From NCBI GenBank assembly GCA_011391405.1, contig JAABQQ010000111.1, positions 37,788 to 101,787 on the forward strand: a stretch of DNA of 64,000 bases. Reading direction: 5' to 3'. This stretch comes from Gammaproteobacteria bacterium (GTDB taxonomy: Bacteria; Pseudomonadota; Gammaproteobacteria; Steroidobacterales; Steroidobacteraceae). Shown here in pieces: positions 56,782 to 64,000 of the stretch. Numbering within the stretch: the stretch's first letter is position 1; every line of letters begins with the position of its first letter. A program made the translations under genes and the position numbers. Under the pieces are notes generated by a model. It was not told the origin of the DNA and did no database searches. It saw only the letters and a list, made by a program, of their open reading frames with translations.

Positions 56782-57564
56782 TCAGCGGCGCTCCATCTCG
56801 ATGATCACAGTGCGTCCGGTCAGGACCGCGAAGGAATTCATCCGCGCGAGGTGCTGCCGGTTTTCCTCGTGAATCGCGGGACTATTGCGGCGGGCATGCA
56901 TCGCGACGATCGCTGATCCCAGCTTCACCAACGGCCACAGGATGAGCAGTGCCGCCGAACCGGACTTGACGCGGTCGGTGGTGCAACCGATCACGCGAAA
57001 ACCTGCCTTCTCGGCCATGTACGAGATGTAGTACACGGACACCGGGTGAATGTGGCCGCCGACGTGCTGCGGATCGTAGCCATGGATCGGCAGCGGCCCG
57101 AACAGTTCGGGGAAGCCAGCCAGCAAAGTTCGAACACGCGACGTCAGGCTCAACACATTCGGCGTCGTCAGCACGAACCGGCCGCCGGGCCGCAGCACGC
57201 GCTGCACCTCACGGAAGAAAAGGAACTGGTCTTCGAGGTGCTCGAGGACTTCGACCGAGTACGCAAGGTCGACGCTCTGATCGTCGAACGGCAGTCCGCC
57301 ATGCAGGTTGATGGCATGGCACGGCACCTCCGGGACCCGGAAGTTGTCGGGAAAAAGATCGCATGCCTCCAGCTTTGCCGGATACCCGTGGCTCTTGATC
57401 CAGTCGTGCACACGACGCGCCAGGTAGCCCTCGCCGGCACCGATGTCGAGCACCCGGCCCGCCCGCGCGAGGTGCGACTCGAGAAGTGCGAGCACTTTCG
57501 CGTTGGTCCTGGGCAGCGAATAGGAAACGGGTGCCGGCGCACCGGTCACCGCGGGGTTCGTCAT
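56782..57564 (-). CDS. Class I SAM-dependent methyltransferase coupled to GH133
   Basis: A 260-residue methyltransferase with motif I GRVLDIGAGEGYLARRVHDW, post-I LEACDLFPDNF and motif IV VDLAYSVEVLEHLEDQFLFF. The C-terminal part has a hydrophobic helix (SAALLILWPLVKLGSAIVAM), which suggests association with the membrane or a lipid-linked acceptor. Its ATG overlaps the TGA of the GH133 gene (ATGA), so the two are translationally coupled, an unexpected pairing. Acceptor unknown. Confidence 0.82.
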   Translation of the reverse strand: MTNPAVTGAPAPVSYSLPRTNAKVLALLESHLARAGRVLDIGAGEGYLARRVHDWIKSHGYPAKLEACDLFPDNFRVPEVPCHAINLHGGLPFDDQSVDLAYSVEVLEHLEDQFLFFREVQRVLRPGGRFVLTTPNVLSLTSRVRTLLAGFPELFGPLPIHGYDPQHVGGHIHPVSVYYISYMAEKAGFRVIGCTTDRVKSGSAALLILWPLVKLGSAIVAMHARRNSPAIHEENRQHLARMNSFAVLTGRTVIIEMERR

Positions 57565-59864
57565 GGTGTCCTCGACCGCTGCATCGCCGGGTGCGCAGCA
57601 GCGACGCCCGGCTTGGCGAATTCGGTTCCGGCAAGGATAGCGTCGACGCGGGCTTGCTGTTCGCGGCGCAATGGTGCCAGCGTTACGGTTACGGGTTCTC
57701 GCTCGTCGCCGCCGGCACTGATCTGCTGCACGACCAGGCTGCCCGCCGTCTGCTCGACCATCAGCGTGTCGCCAGCGGCGGCGCTGAACGAGCGGCGCTC
57801 GAACGGCACGATGTCGAGGTCGAGCCGTGCGGACTGACCCTGCAGTCGCCACGTGTACCTCCTGCCGCGGTCGGAACGTTCATACGCGGCGTGCACGACC
57901 CCGGCACCGATCCTTGAATTGAACTCGACGTCGCCGACTGCCTTTGGCAGCCGCGGTGCCAGGCGAATCACGCCCTGCTCCAGGTCGGGCTGGACGCCTA
58001 GAAAGCCCTGGTACCAGACGCGCAGCTGCTCGGCATTCGACCAGCCCTGCAGGTAAGTTCCCGTGAGACGGGGCGCCGATTCACCGGAGTGTGGATAGGC
58101 GTCTAGATTTTCGGGCAACCCGCCCACGACGCCGCGCGTAAGCGCGATTTCATTCATGTTCGTGAACAGTTGCCACGCCAGTTCGACCTGGCCCAGCTCG
58201 ATCATCCGCTGGATCGCAATGCCATTGAGCCAGGGCCAGACTGCGCCGTTATGGTAGGCCGCATCCTTGTGATAGTGCCCCGGCGCCACGTGGTACGGAT
58301 GAAAGCCGGGATCGCCCTGGTCGAGCGTCGCAACACCCCACGGATAGACCAGGGCTTCCCAGGCTTGCCGAGCCGCGCGCGCGGCATCGGCCGGCTGGTC
58401 CAGCAGGTGCAGGCTGAACAGCACATTCGGCCGCACCTGCAGATTCGGCACGTCGCGCGCATCGAGATGATCGGCCATGCGACCGCTTGCCGGATCCACG
58501 AAGTCGTGCGCGAACCGTTTGCGCAGCTGATCAGCGGCCGCTGACCAGCGCGCGGCCGATTCCCTGTCCCCCAGCGCAACCGCGAATTCCGCGCCGGCCC
58601 GCAGTTGCGCGTACCACAAAGCCTGGATGTCGTTGGCGCGCGTGCTCCGTGGCGAGTACGAGACCTTATCGGGTTCGCGGCGTGCGTCCATCCACGTTTC
58701 GTTGTCTGCGTGCACGAGGTAGCCGGAAGCATCGGTGAAGTTCGCAAGCGCACCATCGATGCTGGCCTGCACGTTCGGATACAGCTCGGCCACGATCGTG
58801 CGATCACCGGTGTAACGCACGTAATCGCGCAATGCGATGACCCAGCGCGGTGTTCCGTCCGTCGTGTGGTAATCGATGCTGCCGGGTTTGACGATATTGG
58901 GCAGGCGACCGTAGAAACGGGATGCGCGATCGAGGTCCTGGAACTCTGCAAATGACGTCAGGATGGAGCGGGCCTCCTCGAAATGACCCGTGACAAGCGT
59001 AGCGCCGGGCAGCGAGATGAAGCTGTCGCGACCCCAGTATTCGTTGAACCACGGCAACCCCGCGTAAATGCCATCACCGCGCTGGTCGGTCACGAGCGAA
59101 TCCATCGTCAGCTGCAGCCAGCGCAGTGCCTCTGTCAGCCGGCGATCGTCGCCCCAGAAGTAGTGGTCGCCACTGATCACGGCTGTCAGTCGTGCGCTCC
59201 GAGCGTCCTGCCATGCCGGTGCTGCCGCGACTGCCTGGTCGAATTGCGTGCGGGCTGCTTCACGCGAGGAGCCGACTGCGATCAGAAAGCGCCTGCCGCT
59301 GCGACCCACGGCAATGTGATCGACGGCACTCGACTCCCCTTCCTGTGTGGCCGTGTATTCGTCGATGCCCTGCCGGCTTTGCACGTGCGCGACGGTGTCA
59401 CCCGACAGTTGCAGCGTCACGTCACCTCTGGCACCACTGACTTCCACCTCGACCACGTCCTGCCCGTCGAACAGGCGCAGCGTCTCGGTGATTCCCTGTG
59501 GATAGGTGCGGATCAATGCATCCGGCCTCACGATCACCATCGCGGTCTGCGGATCGAGCGCCGCCCCGGCAACGAGCAACCGGTAATCGCTGAAGATGCG
59601 CCGACCCGCGATGTTGAAGCCGCGAAAGAACGTGTGCTCGGGGTGATCGTTGCGGTGCGTCTGCGTGTAGTAGAACGCCGAACGCTTGTTGGTGAAGGAA
59701 ACAGCGCGGTTTTCCTTTGCGCTGACAGGGATCGCCAGCGAGTCGAGCGACACCACATGCGCCGTCGGTGGTGCCGCCAGCTGCTCCGCCATGGAGTGGC
59801 AGGCACCCAGCAGCAGGCTGGCCGCAATAGCCGCCCAGGCCGGCAGAGCTCGAGGAAACTGCAT
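57561..59864 (-). CDS. GH133 amylo-alpha-1,6-glucosidase, predicted lipoprotein
   Basis: A 767-residue protein. The N-terminus is a lipoprotein signal (AAIAASLLLGACHSM, lipobox LGAC). The N-terminal beta-domain (ALIRTYPQGITETLRLFDGQ) leads to an (alpha/alpha)6 catalytic domain with LPWFNEYWGRDSFISLPG, the hallmark of bacterial glycogen-debranching GH133 enzymes, and HKDAAYHNGAVWPWLNGI. It would release glucose from alpha-1,6 branch points at the cell surface or in the periplasm. Glucan-debranching enzymes of this class are more often cytoplasmic, so the lipidation signal is notable. It links functionally to the 6-35 kb glucan block. Confidence 0.86.
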   Translation of the reverse strand: MQFPRALPAWAAIAASLLLGACHSMAEQLAAPPTAHVVSLDSLAIPVSAKENRAVSFTNKRSAFYYTQTHRNDHPEHTFFRGFNIAGRRIFSDYRLLVAGAALDPQTAMVIVRPDALIRTYPQGITETLRLFDGQDVVEVEVSGARGDVTLQLSGDTVAHVQSRQGIDEYTATQEGESSAVDHIAVGRSGRRFLIAVGSSREAARTQFDQAVAAAPAWQDARSARLTAVISGDHYFWGDDRRLTEALRWLQLTMDSLVTDQRGDGIYAGLPWFNEYWGRDSFISLPGATLVTGHFEEARSILTSFAEFQDLDRASRFYGRLPNIVKPGSIDYHTTDGTPRWVIALRDYVRYTGDRTIVAELYPNVQASIDGALANFTDASGYLVHADNETWMDARREPDKVSYSPRSTRANDIQALWYAQLRAGAEFAVALGDRESAARWSAAADQLRKRFAHDFVDPASGRMADHLDARDVPNLQVRPNVLFSLHLLDQPADAARAARQAWEALVYPWGVATLDQGDPGFHPYHVAPGHYHKDAAYHNGAVWPWLNGIAIQRMIELGQVELAWQLFTNMNEIALTRGVVGGLPENLDAYPHSGESAPRLTGTYLQGWSNAEQLRVWYQGFLGVQPDLEQGVIRLAPRLPKAVGDVEFNSRIGAGVVHAAYERSDRGRRYTWRLQGQSARLDLDIVPFERRSFSAAAGDTLMVEQTAGSLVVQQISAGGDEREPVTVTLAPLRREQQARVDAILAGTEFAKPGVAAAHPAMQRSRTP

Positions 59865-60016
59865 TGCAGGACCTTATCGAAAAAGGATGGGCCTGTCCCG
59901 CGCAGCGAACAGTGTCATTCCGGGCGTAATTCCGGGAAAAGTCAGGTTCGGAGTATCCTTGCGCCAGAATCAGCGAGACCCGGATGCCTGGGTTTCGGAT
60001 CACCCGGGATCCACTC

Positions 60017-62479
60017 ATGACCACTCCTCCCTCGCTGCCGAGGCATGCCCGTGTCGTCATCGTCGGCGGCGGCGTCATCGGTACGTCGACCGCGTACCAC
60101 CTTGCGTTGATGGGATGGCAGGACGTCGTGCTGCTCGAGCGCCACCAGCTCACGGCAGGCACTACCTGGCATGCAGCCGGACTCATGGTCACGTACGGAT
60201 CGACGTCGGAAACGTCGACCGAGATTCGCAAGTACACCCGTGACCTCTATGGCCGGCTCGAAGCCGAAACCGGACAGGCGACGGGATTCATGCCGATCGG
60301 CTTCATCGAAGTCGCTTCCGACAAGGACCGCCTCGAGGAATTCCGTCGCGTCGCCGCGTTCAACCGCTACTGCGGCATCGACGTACAGGAGATCTCGCCG
60401 CGTCAGGTGCAGGAGCTCTTCCCGCTGGCGAAGGTGGACGACATCGAGGCCGGCTTCTACGTGAAGGAAGACGGGCGAGTGAACCCGGTCGACGTCACGA
60501 TGGCGCTCGGCAAGGGCGCGCGCATGCGCGGCGTGAAGATCCTGGAAGGCGTACCAGCAACCGGAGTGCTGCAGAAGAACGGGCGTGTCACAGGCGTGCG
60601 CACGCCGTACGGCGACATCCAGACCGACTTTGTCGTCAACTGCGCCGGTCTGTGGGCACGCGAGCTGGGTGCGATGTCGGGCGTGGCAATCTCGAACCAG
60701 GCGGCCGAGCACTACTACCTGATCACGGAGGCGATCAAGGATCTGCCGCCGAACATGCCGGTACTCGAGGACCCGTCTGCATACGGCTATTACCGGCAGG
60801 AAGGCGGCGGCCTGATGGTCGGCCTGTTCGAGCCGGTGTGCGCGCCGTGGAAGATCGATGGCGCGCCAACGGATACGCCCTATCTGGACCTCGAACCCGA
60901 CTGGGAACGCATGGGCCCCTATCTCGAGACCGCCATGTCGCGCGTTCCCGTCACCAGCCAGGTCGGCATGAAGAAGTTCTTCTGCGGGCCGGAGAGCTTC
61001 ACGCCGGACCTGAAGCCGATCGTCGGCGAGGCGCCGGAACTGCGCGGCTACTTTGTCGCAGCGGGACTCAATTCCATCGGCATCCTGACGGGCGGCGGTC
61101 TCGGCCGCGTGATGGCGCACTGGATCATCAATGGCCTGCCCGATGTCGACGTCACCGGCATGAACATCGACCGTGTGCTGCCGTTCCAGGCCAACCCGGA
61201 ATACCGGCGTTCACGCACGGTCGAATCGCTCGGCATGGTCTACAGGTGCCACTACCCCACGCACACGCTGAAGACCGCGCGCGGCGCACGGCGTTCGCCG
61301 TTTCACGACCGACTGGCGGCGCAGGGCGCGTATTTCATCGAGACCAGCGGTTGGGAATCGCCCGGCTGGTATGCAGGCGCGGGCGAGGTTGCGGATCCCG
61401 GTCCGGACACGTGGGGCCGGCCGGCCTGGTGGAACCGGTGGGAACTCGAGCACCGCGCAGCGCGCGAGAACGTGATCGTCATGGACATGTCGTTCATGGG
61501 CAAATTCATCGTGCAGGGTCGCGACGCCGGCCACTGCCTGAACCGGATCTCGGCGAACAACGTCGATGGCGCCGTCGGCGAGATCACCTACACGCAGTGG
61601 CTCAACGCGCAGGGCAAGCTCGAAGCCGACCTGACCGTCACCAAGCTGGCGGATGACAAGCTCTTCGTCGTCGTCACCGACACGATGGTTCGACACGCCG
61701 AGACCTGGATGAAACGCAACATTCCGGACGGCGCACACGCGTTCGTCACGGACGTCACCTCGGGTTACGGTCAGCTCAACGTGCAGGGCCCGCGCTCGCG
61801 CGAGTTGCTGCAATCGCTGACCAGCGCCGACCTGTCCAACGCGGCCTTTCCGTTCCGCGCAGCGTGTGAGATCGACATCGGGTATGCGCGCGTGCTGTGC
61901 ACCCGCATCACGTATCTTGGTGAACTGGGTTACGAGCTGTTCATACCTTCGGACCAGGCCGTGCACGTGTACGACAAGGTCGTGGCGGCCGGCGAGGAGT
62001 TCGGTGTGGTGCACGCGGGGCTGCGCGCACTCGGCAGCCTGCGCATGGAGAAAGGCTACCGCGACTACGGGCATGACCTCGATAACACCGACGATCCGTA
62101 TGAGACCGGCCTCGGCTTCGCCATCGACCTGAAGAAGCCCGATGGCTTCATCGGCAAGGAAGCGCTTTTGGAGCGCAAGGCGCAGGGCCCACTGCAGCGA
62201 CGCCTGGTGTCGATCCTGGTCAAGGATCCGGAGCCGCAGATGTTCCACGCCGAGATCGTGCGCCGCGACGGCAAGGCCGCGGGCTACGTGCGTGCCGCGT
62301 CGTACGGCCATACCTTGGGCGGCGCAGTCGGCCTCGCGTTCCTGGAACCGAAGCAGACCGTGGACGAGGCGTACCTGACGTCCGGCACTTGGGAAGTCGA
62401 AATTGCTGGACAGCTGTATCCCTGCGCCGTGTCCTCGCGACCGCTGTACGACCCGAGGTCCGAACGGACGAAGATGTGA
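60017..62479 (+). CDS. FAD-dependent dimethylglycine/sarcosine dehydrogenase-like, with GcvT domain
   Basis: An 820-residue flavoprotein. The N-terminal DAO domain has VVIVGGGVIGTSTAYHLALM and GTTWHAAGLMVTYGST, where His is the expected covalent-FAD residue of this family. CGPESFTPDLKPIVGEAPEL and GLNSIGILTGGGLGRVMAHW follow. The C-terminal half is a GcvT/aminomethyltransferase domain (INVQGPRSRELL-type region, LGELGYELFIPSDQAVHVYD, GLRALGSLRMEKGYRDYGHD). It probably demethylates methylated amino acids, passing the one-carbon unit to tetrahydrofolate. The ATG at 60017 has a GGGA upstream. Divergent from GH133. Confidence 0.88.
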   Translation: MTTPPSLPRHARVVIVGGGVIGTSTAYHLALMGWQDVVLLERHQLTAGTTWHAAGLMVTYGSTSETSTEIRKYTRDLYGRLEAETGQATGFMPIGFIEVASDKDRLEEFRRVAAFNRYCGIDVQEISPRQVQELFPLAKVDDIEAGFYVKEDGRVNPVDVTMALGKGARMRGVKILEGVPATGVLQKNGRVTGVRTPYGDIQTDFVVNCAGLWARELGAMSGVAISNQAAEHYYLITEAIKDLPPNMPVLEDPSAYGYYRQEGGGLMVGLFEPVCAPWKIDGAPTDTPYLDLEPDWERMGPYLETAMSRVPVTSQVGMKKFFCGPESFTPDLKPIVGEAPELRGYFVAAGLNSIGILTGGGLGRVMAHWIINGLPDVDVTGMNIDRVLPFQANPEYRRSRTVESLGMVYRCHYPTHTLKTARGARRSPFHDRLAAQGAYFIETSGWESPGWYAGAGEVADPGPDTWGRPAWWNRWELEHRAARENVIVMDMSFMGKFIVQGRDAGHCLNRISANNVDGAVGEITYTQWLNAQGKLEADLTVTKLADDKLFVVVTDTMVRHAETWMKRNIPDGAHAFVTDVTSGYGQLNVQGPRSRELLQSLTSADLSNAAFPFRAACEIDIGYARVLCTRITYLGELGYELFIPSDQAVHVYDKVVAAGEEFGVVHAGLRALGSLRMEKGYRDYGHDLDNTDDPYETGLGFAIDLKKPDGFIGKEALLERKAQGPLQRRLVSILVKDPEPQMFHAEIVRRDGKAAGYVRAASYGHTLGGAVGLAFLEPKQTVDEAYLTSGTWEVEIAGQLYPCAVSSRPLYDPRSERTKM

Positions 62480-62494
62480 CTAGCCGGATCAGAT

Positions 62495-62529
62495 CAAGAG
62501 ATCGGGCAGCGGTGCCACCCGATCTCTTG
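62495..62529. terminator. 12-bp inverted repeat after the DMGDH-like gene
   Basis: CAAGAGATCGGG and CCCGATCTCTTG are perfectly complementary across an 11-base loop, 16 bases beyond the stop codon. No T-run follows, so termination would be factor-assisted or the element is simply a repeat. Confidence 0.5.
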
Positions 62530-62658
62530 AGCGCTACGATCGCTGCTGCGGTCAGAAGCGCGAAGAGACGAAATAGCGGCCGCGGGAACGATTGCGCTTT
62601 GCACACGGTCTTATTCAACGTCGAGACGGGAAACCACTGCTCGAGGAGCAACGCAGCG

Positions 62659-63306
62659 ATGATGCGACGGGTAGGGTCGGCCCTGGTTGGCGCGGCGGCG
62701 CTCGCTGCATTGGCTGGCTGCGCTTACCAGGAATCGTTCGGCCTGCCGGACCTGACACCGCGCGGCGCGGCTCCGGGCGTGCAGATCTATCCGAGCTACG
62801 GGTACGGCTATGGCACCGGCTACCCCAACGGCTACCAGCCGGGCTACGGCAACGTTTACGGCTATGCCAACCCGTATTACGCCGCGCAGGGACCGTATCC
62901 CTACGGCTACGGTTACGCGTACAGCCCCTATCCGCGATACGTCGTCGTGCCGTGTGCCGACAGTGATCGCGATGGCCATTGCGACGCACGGCCGCCGCAG
63001 CAGCGTCACGACCGCGATTCGCGTGGCCACGACAACGATGATCCCCCGGCTCGGCCTCACCGCGGTGATCGCGGCGAAGTACCGCGCGTGAGGAACGGCG
63101 ACGGCCATGACGTCACGCCGAACGCGCTACGGCGAGCGGTGCCCGTTCCAGCGCCAGTCCTCCAGCAACCTGCGCGGGTTCGGCCCGAAACGCACCGCGT
63201 GACGCCATCGGAAACAGCCAGTCAGCGGGGACCTCGCCCAGGCAGCGGACGCGCATCCACGACCGGCAACGACGTCGTGTCGTCGCCTCCCACGCAAGAA
63301 CCCTGA
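62659..63306 (+). CDS. Tyr/Gly-rich lipoprotein
   Basis: A 215-residue predicted lipoprotein. The signal peptide ends in the lipobox LAGC (GAAALAALAGCAYQ). A Gly/Tyr/Pro/Asn-rich low-complexity segment follows (YPSYGYGYGTGYPNGYQPGY, PYPYGYGYAYSPYPRY), then DSDRDGHCD, which looks like one calcium-binding-type acidic loop, and a long charged disordered tail. Several exported envelope proteins share the YGYGY style, but no function is assigned. The ATG at 62659 follows GAGGAG. The gene is alone between a flavoprotein and an oxidoreductase. Confidence 0.7.
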   Translation: MMRRVGSALVGAAALAALAGCAYQESFGLPDLTPRGAAPGVQIYPSYGYGYGTGYPNGYQPGYGNVYGYANPYYAAQGPYPYGYGYAYSPYPRYVVVPCADSDRDGHCDARPPQQRHDRDSRGHDNDDPPARPHRGDRGEVPRVRNGDGHDVTPNALRRAVPVPAPVLQQPARVRPETHRVTPSETASQRGPRPGSGRASTTGNDVVSSPPTQEP

Positions 63307-63339
63307 GCTGCCGAAGGCGTCCTCGTCGATAATGCGTCG

Positions 63340-64000
63340 ATGACGACGCCTGCGAAGAAGAAGAGCCTCCAGCCCAGCACGCTCCGCATTGGCCACCGTT
63401 ATCGGCCCTCGCGGCTCAATGGGCCTTATGACGCGCTGATCATCGGCTCCGGCATTGGCGGCCTGACGACGGCCGCGCTGCTGTCTGAACTCGGCTGGCG
63501 CGTCGCGGTGCTCGAGCAGCACTACACGGCCGGCGGCGCCACGCACAGCTACGAGCGCAACGGTTACGAGTGGGACGTTGGCGTGCATTACATCGGCGAC
63601 ATGGGTGGCGCCACGATGTCACGCCGGCTCATGGATTTCCTGACGCAGGGGAAGGTCGCGTGGGCACCCATGGACGCGCACTACGATCGCTTCTTCATCG
63701 GTGACCGGACCTACGATGCAGTCGCGGGCAGCGCCGAATTTCGCGACAACCTGCTGGCGCATTTTCCGCGCGAAGCCGCTGCAATCGATCGCTACCTCGA
63801 ATTGCTGCGCGAGGTCTCGCGTGGCATGCGCACGTTCACGCTGGATCGAACGCTGCCGGCATGGGCTGCCACCCTGGCAGGGCCGCTCCTGCGGCGTCGC
63901 TTGCCCCGCACTTTCCAGCGCACGACCTGGGAGGTTCTCTCGGAGCTGACCTCCGACCCCGAACTGATCGCGGTGCTGACCGGCCAATGGGGCGACCTGG
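63340..64000 (+). CDS. FAD-dependent retinol saturase/phytoene desaturase-like oxidoreductase, 5' part
   Basis: The gene runs off the window end after 220 codons. The N-terminal dinucleotide motif is YDALIIGSGIGGLTTAALLS, followed by VAVLEQHYTAGGATHSYERN and YEWDVGVHYIGDMG, the pattern of all-trans-retinol 13,14-reductase and CrtI-type carotenoid desaturase relatives. The substrate cannot be told from this half. The ATG at 63340 starts 33 bases after the lipoprotein stop. The rest of the gene lies beyond the window. Confidence 0.83.
   Translation, partial: MTTPAKKKSLQPSTLRIGHRYRPSRLNGPYDALIIGSGIGGLTTAALLSELGWRVAVLEQHYTAGGATHSYERNGYEWDVGVHYIGDMGGATMSRRLMDFLTQGKVAWAPMDAHYDRFFIGDRTYDAVAGSAEFRDNLLAHFPREAAAIDRYLELLREVSRGMRTFTLDRTLPAWAATLAGPLLRRRLPRTFQRTTWEVLSELTSDPELIAVLTGQWGDL

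Overview
The window is 64 kb of GC-rich chromosomal DNA from a Gram-negative bacterium. It encodes a TonB-dependent receptor, lipoproteins, an L,D-transpeptidase, a bactofilin with an M23 peptidase, RimO, an SlyD-like FKBP and a UrcA-family protein. The mix of a TonB receptor, a GH97 enzyme, SLC45-type sugar symporters, a LacI regulator and UrcA best fits a gammaproteobacterium near the Xanthomonadales / Nevskiales / Steroidobacterales. That placement is inference from gene content; there is no rRNA or tRNA in the window to confirm it.

Layout. 0-6.5 kb: the 3' end of a yebC-type gene, a VapBC toxin-antitoxin pair, a YgiQ radical-SAM protein carrying an in-frame palindromic repeat, a tiny lysine-rich protein, an LtaS-like sulfatase-fold membrane enzyme and a glycine-zipper envelope protein. 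6.5-20 kb: an alpha-glucan utilisation block with a LacI regulator, 6-phosphogluconolactonase, a co-directional minus-strand operon (GH97 glucosidase, CUT2 ABC importer with binding protein, ATPase and permease, then an SLC45-like symporter), and a divergent plus-strand operon (GH13 enzyme, esterase, second symporter). 20-22.7 kb: an envelope-shape cluster (M23 peptidase, membrane coiled-coil protein, bactofilin) and a ParE-like toxin with its antitoxin. 22.9-35.5 kb: a minus-strand glycogen/maltodextrin series glgP-glgB-glgX-malQ followed by a TonB receptor with its own promoter and terminator. 35.5-48.6 kb: housekeeping and envelope genes including hsp20-lon, MATE/DedA, an MscS channel, a CbiM-like membrane protein, pirin and rimO. 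48.6-64 kb: an L,D-transpeptidase, an MDR oxidoreductase, a five-gene minus-strand run ending in slyD, UrcA, flavoproteins, a lipoprotein GH133 debranching enzyme coupled to a methyltransferase, and a truncated retinol-saturase-like gene at the window end.

How the genes fit together. Oligosaccharides probably enter through the TonB receptor, are trimmed in the periplasm by GH13, GH97 and perhaps the GH133 lipoprotein, cross the inner membrane by SLC45-type symporters or the CUT2 ABC importer, and are processed by MalQ, GlgP, GlgX and GlgB. Two similar LacI-type operator sequences (core TGCAAACGTAT), one between the GH97 and GH13 operons and one just upstream of the TonB receptor promoter, suggest one regulator ties these together, most simply the LacI protein encoded at 6.5 kb.

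The most unusual feature is a family of long hairpins in the two largest intergenic gaps (32.6-33.0 kb and 40.0-40.6 kb). Each has an almost identical 18-nt loop but a different, still self-complementary stem. A different palindromic element sits in frame inside the ygiQ homologue.
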